DNA of 64,000 nucleotides from assembly GCF_029784155.1 (NCBI RefSeq), contig NC_073693.1:137567988-137631987 (forward strand), given 5' to 3'. Made by a program: the position numbers and the translations under genes. The DNA comes from Uranotaenia lowii. Lineage: Eukaryota > Arthropoda > Insecta > Diptera > Culicidae. Under the pieces are notes generated by a model. It was not told the DNA's origin, made no database searches, and was given only the letters and a program-made list of their open reading frames with translations. This document shows positions 33,279 to 43,295 of the stretch, piece by piece; the first letter of the stretch is position 1, and each line of letters opens with the position of its first letter.

Positions 33279-35082
33279 CAAAACCGATTGCTACCGGAGT
33301 TCTTCTCCCCATGCCTGGTTTGTTCCTGTCCCAGCCTGATCCATTAGCTGCCCAGGAGTCCGAAATGAGCGTCATTATGGTCGATTAAAGCCACTCGCGT
33401 ATAATGTTGATTCATTAATCGCAACTCCCCTGGTTGGCTCTTCTGGATCGAGAGTAGTAGCCCAGGGATCGCCATGTGGTGTGGCCAACCAGCAATGCGC
33501 AATGGGCTCGAGAATGGGTGGTCGTAAAACAACCGTAAACAATGTTTCGTGTGGACTTTGCTGTTTTCAGCCTGGTCTCGGAAGCACCCTTTTTTCTATC
33601 TTGATTATGTAATTCGTAATAGCGCACATAAGACACGTGATGATTGCCAGGTAACCACTAAGCTAGGCAATGCATATAAAGTGGCTTCTCTCTACGTAAT
33701 CTGACTGCCTATGAGAACTTTCCGATAGATACACATGCATATGAATTAGCCGGCGTTCAGTCAATGTGGAGGAGATGCCAGCGAAAAAAAATCAGGTAAA
33801 CGCGCACACGTGAGAAATGGCACACATATTGAGCTGGAAAACATGACAAAACAGAACCTTGAAGTGAGTTTACGATGTGAGTGGGTTAGCTAGCTTAAAA
33901 AAAATTAACTAGCTTCGCCCGCCCGGTATTGATAGAACTTGTTATGACCCAATAGTGCCCGTTATATCTCTTCCATAGATTAAGGTTGTCAAGATTTCAG
34001 CCGGGTGGAAGCCCCGATTCGAGTGCCACTTACACGCGGTTACTATTAATTATACTCGTTTTTTTCACTTGTTTAGAGAAGTTCGAAACTATAGTCTAAA
34101 GATTCGCAAATATTGTTTATGGAATACGATGCCAAACTACAGATAGACTGTATTTCCTTCAGAGTTTTGTACTCTTAATCTGACCAAATGGATATTGACT
34201 ATTGACAAATGGATATTTTCGTACAATTTGCAACGGAAATTTCAGATTTGCATTTAACTGAAACCTAGTTGAGATGTTGCTGTAAAGTTGATGACTCCTT
34301 CTTTTAAATCATAAGTGACCAAACCATGGTCCACGACCAACTCTTTGTGACCCGCGAAGCCAATATGGTTTGTAGAATATGGTTTGTAAAAACAAAACCA
34401 TATTCTAAGAATTTAACGTCTTACTTGGTCTGCATAAATCATTTGGATAAATATATCTATATCTACACTTACTAAATTCAAATCAAAGGTCTGAAAATCT
34501 CTCTGAATTGATATAAGTCAAAGGGGCAAAAGTGTATAAACACTTATTTCAAGAAAACACACTTTTAAATTGTTGTGTTTGGCCATTTTCCATAAATTTT
34601 TCGAACTTTTGCAATTGTTTTGCGAACGTAAAAGTGCGAATGTTTTGTGAATATAATTTCAAAAATCTGAAAAACAACTAATATTATTATAAACAAATTG
34701 ACAATATTTACCTAAAATCGATCAGTTTTGCATTTATACTAGGGTTGCCATTCGTCCCGCAAAAGCGGGACATGTCCCGTTTTTTTTTTATGAAATATCC
34801 CGGCGTCCCGCTTTTTCATCAAAATGTCCCGCTTTTTCTTGAGAAAATTATTGTGGAAGACTCAACCTTCTCCCATTCTACCACTTCAAAATAGTTGATC
34901 CGTGCTACGATGAAAACGCTTTTTAGAGATTGATGATGAAAACGCTTTTCATTTCAACTTCTGTCATTTTTTCTAATCTTCTTTTATCCATCTATGATTT
35001 TCAAAACTAAAAATGTATTTGAGGCTTCCGAAAAACTGTTCATGATTATTTAAAATCGGCAATCGGCTTATCTTAGCATCAC
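33279..35082. other. Intergenic DNA with one short repeat
   Basis: 33670-33765 has TATAAAG and a TTCAGTC initiator-like motif, but their spacing does not fit a core promoter. 34741-34860 repeats GTCCCGC/GGGACATGTCCCG motifs after GGGTTGCCATTC. It resembles the GTTGCCA MITEs only at its first bases. No gene recognised. Confidence 0.4.
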
Positions 35083-35562
35083 TAAGCTTGCCAGATTGCC
35101 CGGTTTTATCCGGGTTTGCCCGGATATTTGATGCAAAATTTCGAGAAAGTCCGGTCCGGCTCGGTTGCCCGGATATCGTGAAAAAAATCCGGATATTGCC
35201 CGGATTTTTTCACAAAGATACCAAAAAAAAATCTAAGTTTTTGAGTAAGTTTCAGAAAAATCGATTAACGGTATGGAAATTTTCAACGGTTGTTTCAAAT
35301 AATTTTGCTGATTTACTTTTATAAACCTTTAAATATTTAAGTGTTCCAAAAAGTTTTTGGAAGTCTGCAATTACATTAATAAAATATTAATTTAATTTTT
35401 TTGCATTTTTTCTTTGCTTCTATATATAATAACACCTAAATTTTGCCCGGTTTTTGGATTTGAAAAATTGAAATCCGTGCCCGGATTTTGCCAGGTTTTT
35501 TTGAAAAAAATGCCCGGAATTGCTAGGCCCGGATGGGAGTGGAAAAAATTCTGGCAACCTTA
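35083..35562 (+). mobile_element. hAT-type MITE with 8-bp target duplication AGCATCAC
   Basis: Ends TAAGCTTGCCAGA and (inverted) TAAGGTTGCCAGA; AGCATCAC flanks both sides exactly (35075-35082 and 35563-35570). 480 bp, non-coding, with CCCGGTTTTATCCGGGTTTG near the left end and CCCGGATTTTGCCAGG near the right. This is the best-preserved member of the family. Fragments lie at about 450-600, 20185-20215, 45150-45345 (reverse), 46030-46198 (reverse), 46538-46680 and 61663-61925. Confidence 0.85.
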
Positions 35563-35570
35563 AGCATCAC

Positions 35571-36519
35571 CATAACAATTGGGTTCAGTCAAGCGTTTGC
35601 TTTGAGCACGTTCCAGCGATGTTAATATTTTTCTATTGAAGGGAATATTCTTTAGGTTGCTTCCAAATGATGATTTTTCTCCGGAATTCTAGCAGAATCT
35701 CCTGAATGTACAGCTTAAGGAATAAGTCTACTTCCACATAAAATAGAACAGAAATAACGAGCAAAACAAAACCATTTTAAATCCATCAATGAATGAATGG
35801 ACGAGCTATATTCAATAGACTTGGTAAATGATCAAAAAAGGCTGATTAAAAAATGAAAACTTTCTTCAAATTAGGGATTTTAAATTACTTTGAACTACAA
35901 CATTTTTGAATGAAGTCTTTGCAGTTTACAAAAATAAAAGTTTTCTTAAGAATGCAATTTTTCAAACAAATTTCATTTATCCATATTTTATTACTTTCTA
36001 TGCACTGAGAAGTAGGCGTGTGCTTGGAAGGTGAAGTTTGGAAAAGTTTGTGCTCCGATAAATTTTTTTCCAAAAGTTTTGTTTTGTGAGGAAATTTAAA
36101 TTCTTTTATTCGTTTGAACACTTATTGAAACAATGTTGAGTATCAGTGTTAGAACAAAGTGAAGCAGTGGTCGCAAATCAGCTGGAGGATGATATTGAAA
36201 TTAGACGGATCGAGCGATGGGATATTTTGGAAGCTTAATGTGCACGGAAAAGTTGAACTATTCATGAAATGTGTTTCTATTACACCTTCAGAAAAACTAA
36301 GCGGTCGTTGTTCAAAAATTGTATAACCCTAATTCAATTTTGGGTAGTTTTGGGTCTCCTTTATACAGATTTAAACTAAAATTCGATTAGTCAGCTCTGT
36401 ATAAAAAGTTTGCTGTTGTTGGAAAGCTTTGGAAGGGGATGGCAAAGCAAATAATCTTTCGGAATCATGTTGTGTTGTGTTGAGATTCACATTGATTTTT
36501 ATTTTCAATCGATTTTACG
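35571..36519. other. AT-rich DNA upstream of the spliced unit
   Basis: No gene recognised. 36383-36402 (TCGATTAGTCAGCTCTGTAT) is inverted at 37877-37896 with 18 of 20 matches, bracketing the spliced gene-like unit. Confidence 0.45.
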
Positions 36520-36660
36520 ATGGAATCAATATTTTTAACTTATAAAAGGTAAGTTTCTCACCATTTAACTTGATTCTTTTTTATCTTATTGTTTTATTTT
36601 AGCAAAAATGTCAAAACCAATTGCTGCGTTTAGTTCTACAGCCGGAGGAAAGTGTCTTTC

Positions 36661-37090
36661 ATGTTTCCGGAAAGTTCAACAAAAATTCGAACGATGTGTT
36701 TGAAGAAGATTCGGTCAATCAGTAGGATCCGGAAGTCCGAGAAGCCAGAAACATGCCGGGGAAACGTTTATTGTTCGTTCGAGCTTCGGAAATTGGTGAG
36801 TAGATGAAAAATGTCTATTAAAACTGCTACGATATGTTTTTTTTTTCATTTTGTACTCAGAATACCAAAGGCCAAAGAATCGAAATCACACCTGGTTGGT
36901 GCTATTCGATTTGCATCCGGGTAATACCAAGGGAATATGAGTTGGTTATCCATGGGCTGCCGAAAGTTGCCGCCGGCTGTTCCCGTAGATTTGGTAAGAA
37001 TTACGTATTCATTCTCTAAAGAGCAATTATTCACAACTATCCTATACATTTTTAGTGGTTAATCTTCATCTGCTTTCAAAATATCAGTAA
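36661..37090 (+). CDS. Spliced 100-codon frame, possibly a galectin-domain fragment
   Basis: join(36661-36795, 36861-36993, 37056-37090) gives one uninterrupted frame from ATG to TAA. Exon 3 reads RIEITPGWCYSICIRVIP followed by REYELVIHG. Alternating hydrophobic strands around PG, then Y-x-x-x-I-x-G and an R-R-F before a V-x-L-x-L ending, follow the pattern of the C-terminal half of galectin carbohydrate-recognition domains (F-x-x-G, F-x-I-x-I-x-V, Y-x-V-x-V-N-G, F-x-H-R). The upstream NVYCSFELRKL could correspond to the galectin V-R-N-S...W-G stretch. If so, the conserved Trp is Leu and the H-N-P-R sugar-binding motif is not evident, so lectin activity would be doubtful. The start at 36661 is only the first ATG after the TAG at 36631. 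The galectin reading is an inference from pattern. Confidence 0.4.
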
Positions 37091-37774
37091 TGAAGTGACG
37101 GCGGCTGGGGTGGGGTTGCTTCCACCACCGAGAAGCAGGACAAAGACCAGCTCATTCCATAACAGCAAGCAAAATCATTCCCGATTAAAACACGACGAGG
37201 AAAATGGAAAGGCCGTTTACAAGAAGGCAGATAAATCAGATGTCAAACAAAATTTAAAAAAATGAAAGTATGGTTCGCGTGCTTGAAATTTGTTGCTTTT
37301 ATTTTTTCTGTTAATATCTTTTTGATTTTTTTTTTGCATTGCAGTAAACACAGTCAGGTATGGGACCGATATTGCGGAAAAATCTGCGGGACGAGCTGGA
37401 CCAAAAGATGATGGGTTGGACAGGAAAAATTCTCGGAAACAAATTCGCACATAGGAAAATTTCGTACGTAAAAAATGTACATATTAATTTTCCATAATAT
37501 TTAATATTCCATGCAATTTGAACTTGAATCATTGTTTTCCCGTCAGTATTTATATATTACATTGTAACCCGTTCTTTCAGGTACTACGACCTTTGTTTGA
37601 TATCCAAACGTGGAAGCGTGGGAGCGTATCGTACGGGTATGGAGCGCAGATGAAGAAAAAAAAACGACAATAAATGAGCCAGGACTTAACCTTGATATCC
37701 ACTGTCTGCCTCATCAGATTTTGTAATTTTGTATGTGTTTATATGTATAGTTCATATAGTTATTATCGTTAAAA

Positions 37775-37780
37775 AATAAA
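37775..37780 (+). promoter_or_regulatory. Polyadenylation signal AATAAA
   Basis: AATAAA about 120 bp after the last in-frame stop of the spliced unit, followed by T-rich sequence. It is consistent with the 3' end of that transcript. Confidence 0.45.
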
Positions 37781-37790
37781 GAATTTATTG

Positions 37791-40605
37791 CTCAACGTAT
37801 GCTGATTTTTTTATTGCGAAATTTCCTTTTTTTCTCAAGAGAGCTGAAAATTGCATGGCCATCCCTACGTCGAAATATACAGAATTGACTAATCGACTGC
37901 AAGCTCGCAAATGTGTAAAAGCTTTTTGCACACACTCTGCGTATAATGCCCAAAGTTAAAACTAAGTGGAGACACTTTTCTTGAAACTGTATAGATTTTT
38001 ATACAGAATCGAGTAACTTTGATTACCGTGTGAACACTTGCAAAGTTGCTTCCATTAGAAGTTTCGGTGAGATCAATCCAATTTACTTTCTATTTGAAAA
38101 CTACGAAAAATGTTGCATTATCTGCGTGTTTTTTTCAATTGATACAATGAATTAGTGTGAAGAAACCGAATGAGAATGTTTGCCAGCCGATGCGTATTTT
38201 GCAGCTTATAAATTGGTGAGCTCGTTCCTTGCATTATTTTTTTTATTACCATCTGCAATTTCGTCTTGAAATGAATCTGTGTAAAGCGCAAATTTTGTTG
38301 TGAAGTGTATGATATTGTGTATGAAAATCCATAAAGATTCAAAACTGGAAATAAAGGTAAAAAAAACTAGCGAAGGCTGGTTTGGGGAAGTTTATTTTCT
38401 CATGATATTGCCAAAGTGCTATTTCTCAATGCTAAGCTTGCTGCGACCATAACAATTTGCTGCTTCTCAAATTTATTCAGTATAGATTTTGAAACCTTTG
38501 GTGAAATAATAATAATGTTTTATTTTTTCGACTATGTTATTTAATTTCAAGAGACTAAAGAATTGCGATTGATTTTGTTTGTTTGTTTTTTTTTTATAAA
38601 GGGATTCTCGAGTTCCTTTGAAAACAGGGAAAATAACTATTATGAAATGGAATTGCAGGTGGTAATAAGGTAAGATATAAAACAATATTATTTATTCATT
38701 ATATAATGAAATAGCTTAACTCTATTGTGGGGTTTAGTGGGGGGAATGGACAGGACATTAAACAATTGGAAGACTGATATACAATGGATTGTGGGTTCCA
38801 GCCAGCCGGATTATCTCGACTAATTTAGAATTATGGGTAGGGTACTAGGTACCATTTCAGGATTCTTAATTTGTTTCGAACAGTTGGAAGGGAGTGAGAT
38901 GAGTCAAACCTGTCCCAAGCCAGTGGTAACGGACCCCTTGGTTGTGCTGCAATTATTGTTGATGGGTTAAGAATGAAAATGGTATGGTTTTCTACATTTT
39001 CAAGGTATCATAAGGTTTTTTTTTTAATTTTTAATAAGTTATTTTTCCCAAATTCTGACTGTTTGAAAAAAAAGCAATATTTTTTGGATTTTGAAAAATG
39101 GTGGGGAATCGTGGGCCACCAAATTCAAATTAACCAAATAACATGTAAAGTTTATGAGTTGACCCAAAAATGTGAATTCGTTATTTAAAAGCAATTTCAG
39201 ATGATGAAAGAAAAAAAGAGAGCTGTGTATGATCGCATACATTCCAAAACCTGGCTCGCGAACGTTTTGGCAAAATTTCCTATATAGGATGGACAAAATA
39301 TCTTTCATAACTCTTCATTTGACATAAGAAAACTTTACAGATAGGAAAAACGTATTTTAAGTTCTGAATCAGTATAAAAACATAAAAATATAGGTGATTC
39401 AAGATGTGTGGCCCACGATTCCCCACAAGCTATGATTTACAAATTGGTTGCGTTTGTGTGACTCATTGATGTTTCATCAAAAAATCCTTTTCCACGTGAA
39501 AGATCATGACAAAACTAAGATCATAAGCGTTGAGCATATTTTTGTTTTGCACTTTAGGTTCCCCATCGATGAAATTAGCGGGTGTTTTTTTAATTATTTA
39601 AGTAAATTATTCTAACTTTTTTTAGCTTGATAAATAAAAGAAGCATATGATGCGTATTTCAGCCAACAACATATAGGAGTATATGCTCATGCAAAGCGAC
39701 GGCGATGACAGTTGGTTTGAGATTTTTATCTCAACACACATCTGAGATATTAAAAGTGGCCCACGTTTCCCCATGGCCCACGATACCCCACTCTCCCCTA
39801 CACTAAAATTATTGTAAACTGCACTTGATGTTTCAACCAAGTAAGCAAACTTATCGAAAGCATTAGAAATCTGCAGTTATTACAAAACTGAAAACACTGC
39901 ATAATTTTTTTTTGGAAAATATTCTGGTGGAGTGTTCGTTGACTCAAATGCAAAATTTCACCCTAGAACGGTTCAGTGCTTAATGTTCATGACTTTTACT
40001 ATGAAAAACATGAATTAAGGCTATAAAAAGTGTATCATTAACTGCACACGATGCGAATAATTTCTAAACACAAGCGTTATTTGAAGAAAGATAAATAAAT
40101 TGCGCAAAAAATGTTTACAGTAGGTATAGACATTTTTCAAAGAATTCAAAGAATTTTTATTATCCCTCACATAGACTTTTAACATTGAACTAGAATGATT
40201 TGCGATGCAGTTAACTTACATGTTTGGAGAAATTATTTATAGAGGGCTGTAGTAGACTCGCAATACCAACCTGCAATTAAAAGATAAAAAAAATAAAATT
40301 AGAGATTTGTTTTATAAACTTGTAGGCATACAATCTCAAAGCAGTATCAATAATAAGACCCAAGCACTCATTCGATCCTAGTCTGCCTAGTTTACCTAGA
40401 TTATTTCAATTGATTTGCGGTACAATAAACATTCCTCACAGCTGAAAAGTGGCTGTTTATGGTTTCTATCCTACATTTTTAGTGCAGCTACTTGCAGGCA
40501 CATGATCATGTGCTAGGCCAGCAGCCAACCGACAGCAGCAATATTGTGGAGGAGAGATCCTAATCGTAACATTAGCCGATGCGTCCCACATTTTTTGCAT
40601 ATCAC
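37791..40605. other. Intergenic DNA with inverted GTGGGGAATCGTGGG motifs
   Basis: 39101-39119 (GTGGGGAATCGTGGGCCAC) is exactly inverted about 300 bp on (about 39408-39426). Similar GTGGCCCACG--TCCCC motifs follow at about 39756-39792. They look like ends of a dispersed repeat, but a whole element could not be bounded. No gene is recognised in this stretch; small frames lack domains. Confidence 0.45.
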
Positions 40606-40877
40606 CAACTTGTATCGGTAATTTGTAGCTTCTCACGCAATTCCGCAACACACTCGTCGTATATCGCGTAAAGCTGCCCCAAAATCCGGTTTTCTCTCCC
40701 ATACCCAGTCCTAAGATGTTCCGTATGGACTGGACTGGACTGGAGTCCGTTAATTAACCAGCAACGCTCATTCGAATCGATGCCGTCATTTTGAAACCAG
40801 AAATAGTAGGTAATACGCGTAGGAGCATCTGGCAACACTCCTCTTTTTACCTTTTCCTCAAAGTGCCTGGTATTGTG
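40606..40877 (-). CDS. Exon-like frame, unidentified protein
   Basis: On the reverse strand a frame of about 90 codons lies between an AG acceptor (CAGCTAG|CAC at 40877) and a GT donor (AAGTTG|GTGATA at 40606). It reads HNTRHFEEKVKRGVLPDAP, then TYYFWFQNDGIDSNERCWL, and near its end LYAIYDECVAELREKLQI. Composition is protein-like (Trp, Cys, charged residues well mixed). It is stopped immediately after the donor, as expected of an intron. No family recognised. The reverse frames at 40847-41094 could be upstream coding or chance. Confidence 0.3.
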
Positions 40878-41740
40878 CTAGCTGAGTGTATGAATACCTT
40901 TTTGCTTGAACCATCCCACGGACAAGGTTGCAGCAGCTTCTGCCTTGATCCGGTTTTTGTTTTTCGTATCGAAACGATTCGGTTGGTGTCCCGATTGCGC
41001 CGGCGAACGACACCGTCTGGCTGATGCAAAGAGAGGACCATTTTTTACGTAATATATCTTTCTCTGACCATGACCATACCGAGAAAGGTGACATTATTTC
41101 ACATTATTATAACTACAACATACATGCTACTTTTCTCCGGGCTGCAAATGAGCAGACATCTTTGCCGTGTTCAAGTGCAATCTGGTTCCAGGATGCGTGA
41201 TATTTTTTTCTCCTCATGGCTACGAGATGCAATGCCAGAGGATGATGATTTTGCGAAAGCTTGTTTTATCGTATGCGTCAGTTTAAGTATTTCCTCATCG
41301 TTGATTCTTGAGAGACTTATTGAAATATCATAGTCATAAATTCCAAGATGACTTTCAAGGTGTTTCAGATTCTGAGAGATAAATAAGATTTCATTATTAT
41401 ATGCAACACGAAAACCTATATCAACTTTCTTTATAAAAACTTGACAATGGTAAAGTCGGTCGCAGTGTGTTCTAACATGGTTAAGAAATAAATAAATAGA
41501 TAGCTTAAAATACATAAATCCGAAAATAATTGAATGATGTGACAAATAACAATATCCGTCTGAAACTAACGAAGTGCTTTGTTTTCTTGTAAATTGCTAC
41601 ACATCAACCTGGTGCTATGAATTTTATTTGTCAAATCAAAGTGATGTGCGATTTTTCAGATGTTTCAGATGTCAATAACCTCCAAATTGGTATTTTGTTT
41701 GTCCGATATCTTACCGGTATAATTTTGCTACTATATTTTG
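40878..41740. other. Intergenic DNA, no confident gene
   Basis: 40880-41060 is balanced in composition, with two overlapping reverse frames of 64-78 codons and no recognised domain. The 124-codon reverse frame at 41171-41545 is AT-driven and has no family resemblance. Confidence 0.35.
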
Positions 41741-41925
41741 ATCGAGCTAGCAGATTAAAAAGTTCCTCCATTTTTTTGGTTCCGCTAGTTGAAGACCGCT
41801 AACTCCTATTTATTTTTTTTTAACTTTTATTTTGATCGAGCTAGCAGATTAAAAAGTTCCTCCATTTTTTTGGTTCCGCTAGTTGAAGACCGCTAACTCC
41901 TATTTATTTATTTTTTAACTCACGA
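41741..41925 (+). repeat. 93-bp tandem duplication at the 5' edge of an RTE-like element
   Basis: GATCGAGCTAGCAGATTAAA and the following sequence, through GAAGACCGCTAACTCC and TATTTATTT, occur twice with an offset of exactly 93 bp (41741 and 41834). The second copy runs directly into the truncated retrotransposon. No third copy is found after the element, so this is not a normal target duplication. Confidence 0.8.
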
Positions 41926-43281
41926 ATTATCCTCGTAAAGGTCCCGAAGAAAGGAGACCTGACAGAGTGCGGTAACTGGCGAGGCATAACGTTGATCTGT
42001 ACAACCCTCAAAGTACTCTGCAAAGTGATCCGGATCCAGGAGAAAATCGACGCTACACTCCGACGGCAACAAGCTGGATTCCGATCCGGACGATCATGTG
42101 TGGACCACATCACAACGCTACGAATCATACTGGAACAAATCAACGAATTCCAGGACTCTCTTCTGCTGGTGTTCGTTGATTTCGAAAAAGCATTCGACCG
42201 ACTTAACCATGAAAACATCTGGGCGGCTCTAAGGCGACGAGGGGTCCCAGAGAAACTAGTCCATCTCATCGAAGCACAATACGAGGCATTTTCGTGCAAG
42301 GTTTTGCACGATGGTGTCTTGTCCGAACCAATCCCGGTAACTGCTGGAGTGAGACAAGGATGTATCTTATCACCGCTACTTTTCCTCATCGTAATGGATG
42401 AGATTCTGACTGGATCGATTGACTGTGCACCGAACCGAGGATTGCCGTGGAATCCTTTAACAATGGAGCAACTGAACGACCTTGACCTGGCAGACGATAT
42501 TGTTTTGCTCGCCCAAACACAACAAGACATGCAGAGCAAACTCGATGACCTCACCGAAAGCTCCAAGGCAGCAGGTCTCAAAGTCAATGTCGGAAAGACC
42601 AAGTCGATGGAGATCAACACAGGAAATCCCTCCAGTTTCATGGTAGCTGGGCAACAAGTTGAGAAAGTGGAGTGCTTCCAGTATCTTGGTAGCCAGATAA
42701 CGCCTGATGGTGGTACCAGAAAAGACATCGAAACCCGGATCAGAAAGGCCCGATTTGCGTTTGCGAGTCTCCGAAACATCTGGCGGTCACGCCAGATCTC
42801 TCTACGAACAAAAATCCGAATCTTCAACTCAAACGTCAAATCCGTATTGCTGTACGGGTGCGAAACTTGGTGCACATATGCGGCGACGACGCGAAAACTG
42901 CAAGTATTTGTAAACCGCTGCCTGCGGAATATCATCCGCGCTTGGTGGCCTGGCAACTGGATCTCGAATGAGGAACTACATCGCCGGTGTCATCAAAGGG
43001 CGCTAGAAATCGAGATTCGGGAACGTAAGTGGAGATGGATCGGGCACACGCTGCGAAAAGATGAAAACGAGATTTGCAGAGAGGCGCTAGATTGGAATCT
43101 AGAAGGTCATCGAAGAAGAGGCAGGCCCAGAAACTCGTGGCGGCGAAGCTTAGCCGCTGAAATCCGAACTGTCGACAAGAATCATGACTGGGGCCAGGTG
43201 AAGACGCTGGCTCCGGATCGTCAACAGTGGAGGTCTTTTACCACGGCCCTATGCACCGGAGGATCGGCGCGGGATCATTAA
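41926..43281 (+). CDS. RTE-like non-LTR retrotransposon reverse transcriptase, 5'-truncated
   Basis: One frame of 451 codons, open from the 5' truncation and ending at TAA 43279-43281. There is no in-frame ATG near the 5' edge, so it is a fragment and not a complete protein. In order: VKVPKKGDLTECGNWRGITL (RT motif 0/1 region), QQAGFRSGRSCVDHI, then FVDFEKAFDRLN with the first catalytic Asp (codon at 42178), GVRQGCILSPLLF, and LADDIVLL with the catalytic Asp pair (codons at 42493 and 42496). The thumb/C-terminal part includes WRWIGHTLRKDENE and a basic GHRRRGRPRNSWRR segment. The layout, the very short 3' end and the AAGT-repeat tail fit the RTE clade (such as mosquito JAM1), but clade is inferred. 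The missing 5' part would hold the endonuclease. All RT catalytic residues are present in this portion. Confidence 0.85.
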   Translation: MILVKVPKKGDLTECGNWRGITLICTTLKVLCKVIRIQEKIDATLRRQQAGFRSGRSCVDHITTLRIILEQINEFQDSLLLVFVDFEKAFDRLNHENIWAALRRRGVPEKLVHLIEAQYEAFSCKVLHDGVLSEPIPVTAGVRQGCILSPLLFLIVMDEILTGSIDCAPNRGLPWNPLTMEQLNDLDLADDIVLLAQTQQDMQSKLDDLTESSKAAGLKVNVGKTKSMEINTGNPSSFMVAGQQVEKVECFQYLGSQITPDGGTRKDIETRIRKARFAFASLRNIWRSRQISLRTKIRIFNSNVKSVLLYGCETWCTYAATTRKLQVFVNRCLRNIIRAWWPGNWISNEELHRRCHQRALEIEIRERKWRWIGHTLRKDENEICREALDWNLEGHRRRGRPRNSWRRSLAAEIRTVDKNHDWGQVKTLAPDRQQWRSFTTALCTGGSARDH

Positions 43282-43295
43282 GTAAGTAAGTAAAT
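43282..43295 (+). repeat. AAGT-repeat 3' tail of the RTE-like element
   Basis: The stop codon is followed at once by GTAAGTAAGTAAA, so the open frame ends inside the element's own simple-repeat tail and there is almost no 3' UTR. RTE elements typically end in short tandem repeats. Confidence 0.7.

Larger units (their letters stand above)
36520..37790 (+). pseudogene. Six-exon spliced gene-like unit (+ strand)
   Basis: Consecutive GT-AG sites define exons 36520-36548, 36603-36795, 36861-36993, 37056-37267, 37345-37463 and 37581-37653 onward. The introns are 54, 65, 62, 77 and 117 bp, the usual dipteran size. The first donor (AAAAG|GTAAGT) and acceptor (TTATTTTAG) are near consensus. An AATAAA lies at 37775-37780. 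The frame from the ATG at 36520 (MESIFLTYK) runs across the first junction but meets TAG at 36631-36633. The same frame then stays open through exons 2, 3 and 4 to 37090 (see the CDS entry). Exon 4 is also open in another frame (EVTAAGVGLLPPPRSRTKTS) via a second acceptor at 37087. Exons 5 and 6 join in frame from an ATG at 37360 to a TGA at 37651-37653 (MGPILRKNLRDELDQKMMG ... GMERR). The consistent phase supports a real, formerly or currently transcribed gene, probably with a broken N-terminus. Confidence 0.55.

Noticed and set aside
33660..33770. Core promoter (TATAAAG plus TTCAGTC)
   Set aside because: The initiator-like motif is about 85 bp from the TATA-like box, not the ~30 bp needed, and no transcript unit follows.
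41904..42956. Reverse-strand frame of 350 codons
   Set aside because: It is the shadow of the forward reverse-transcriptase frame at 41926-43281, which has all RT motifs; the reverse frame has no domain.
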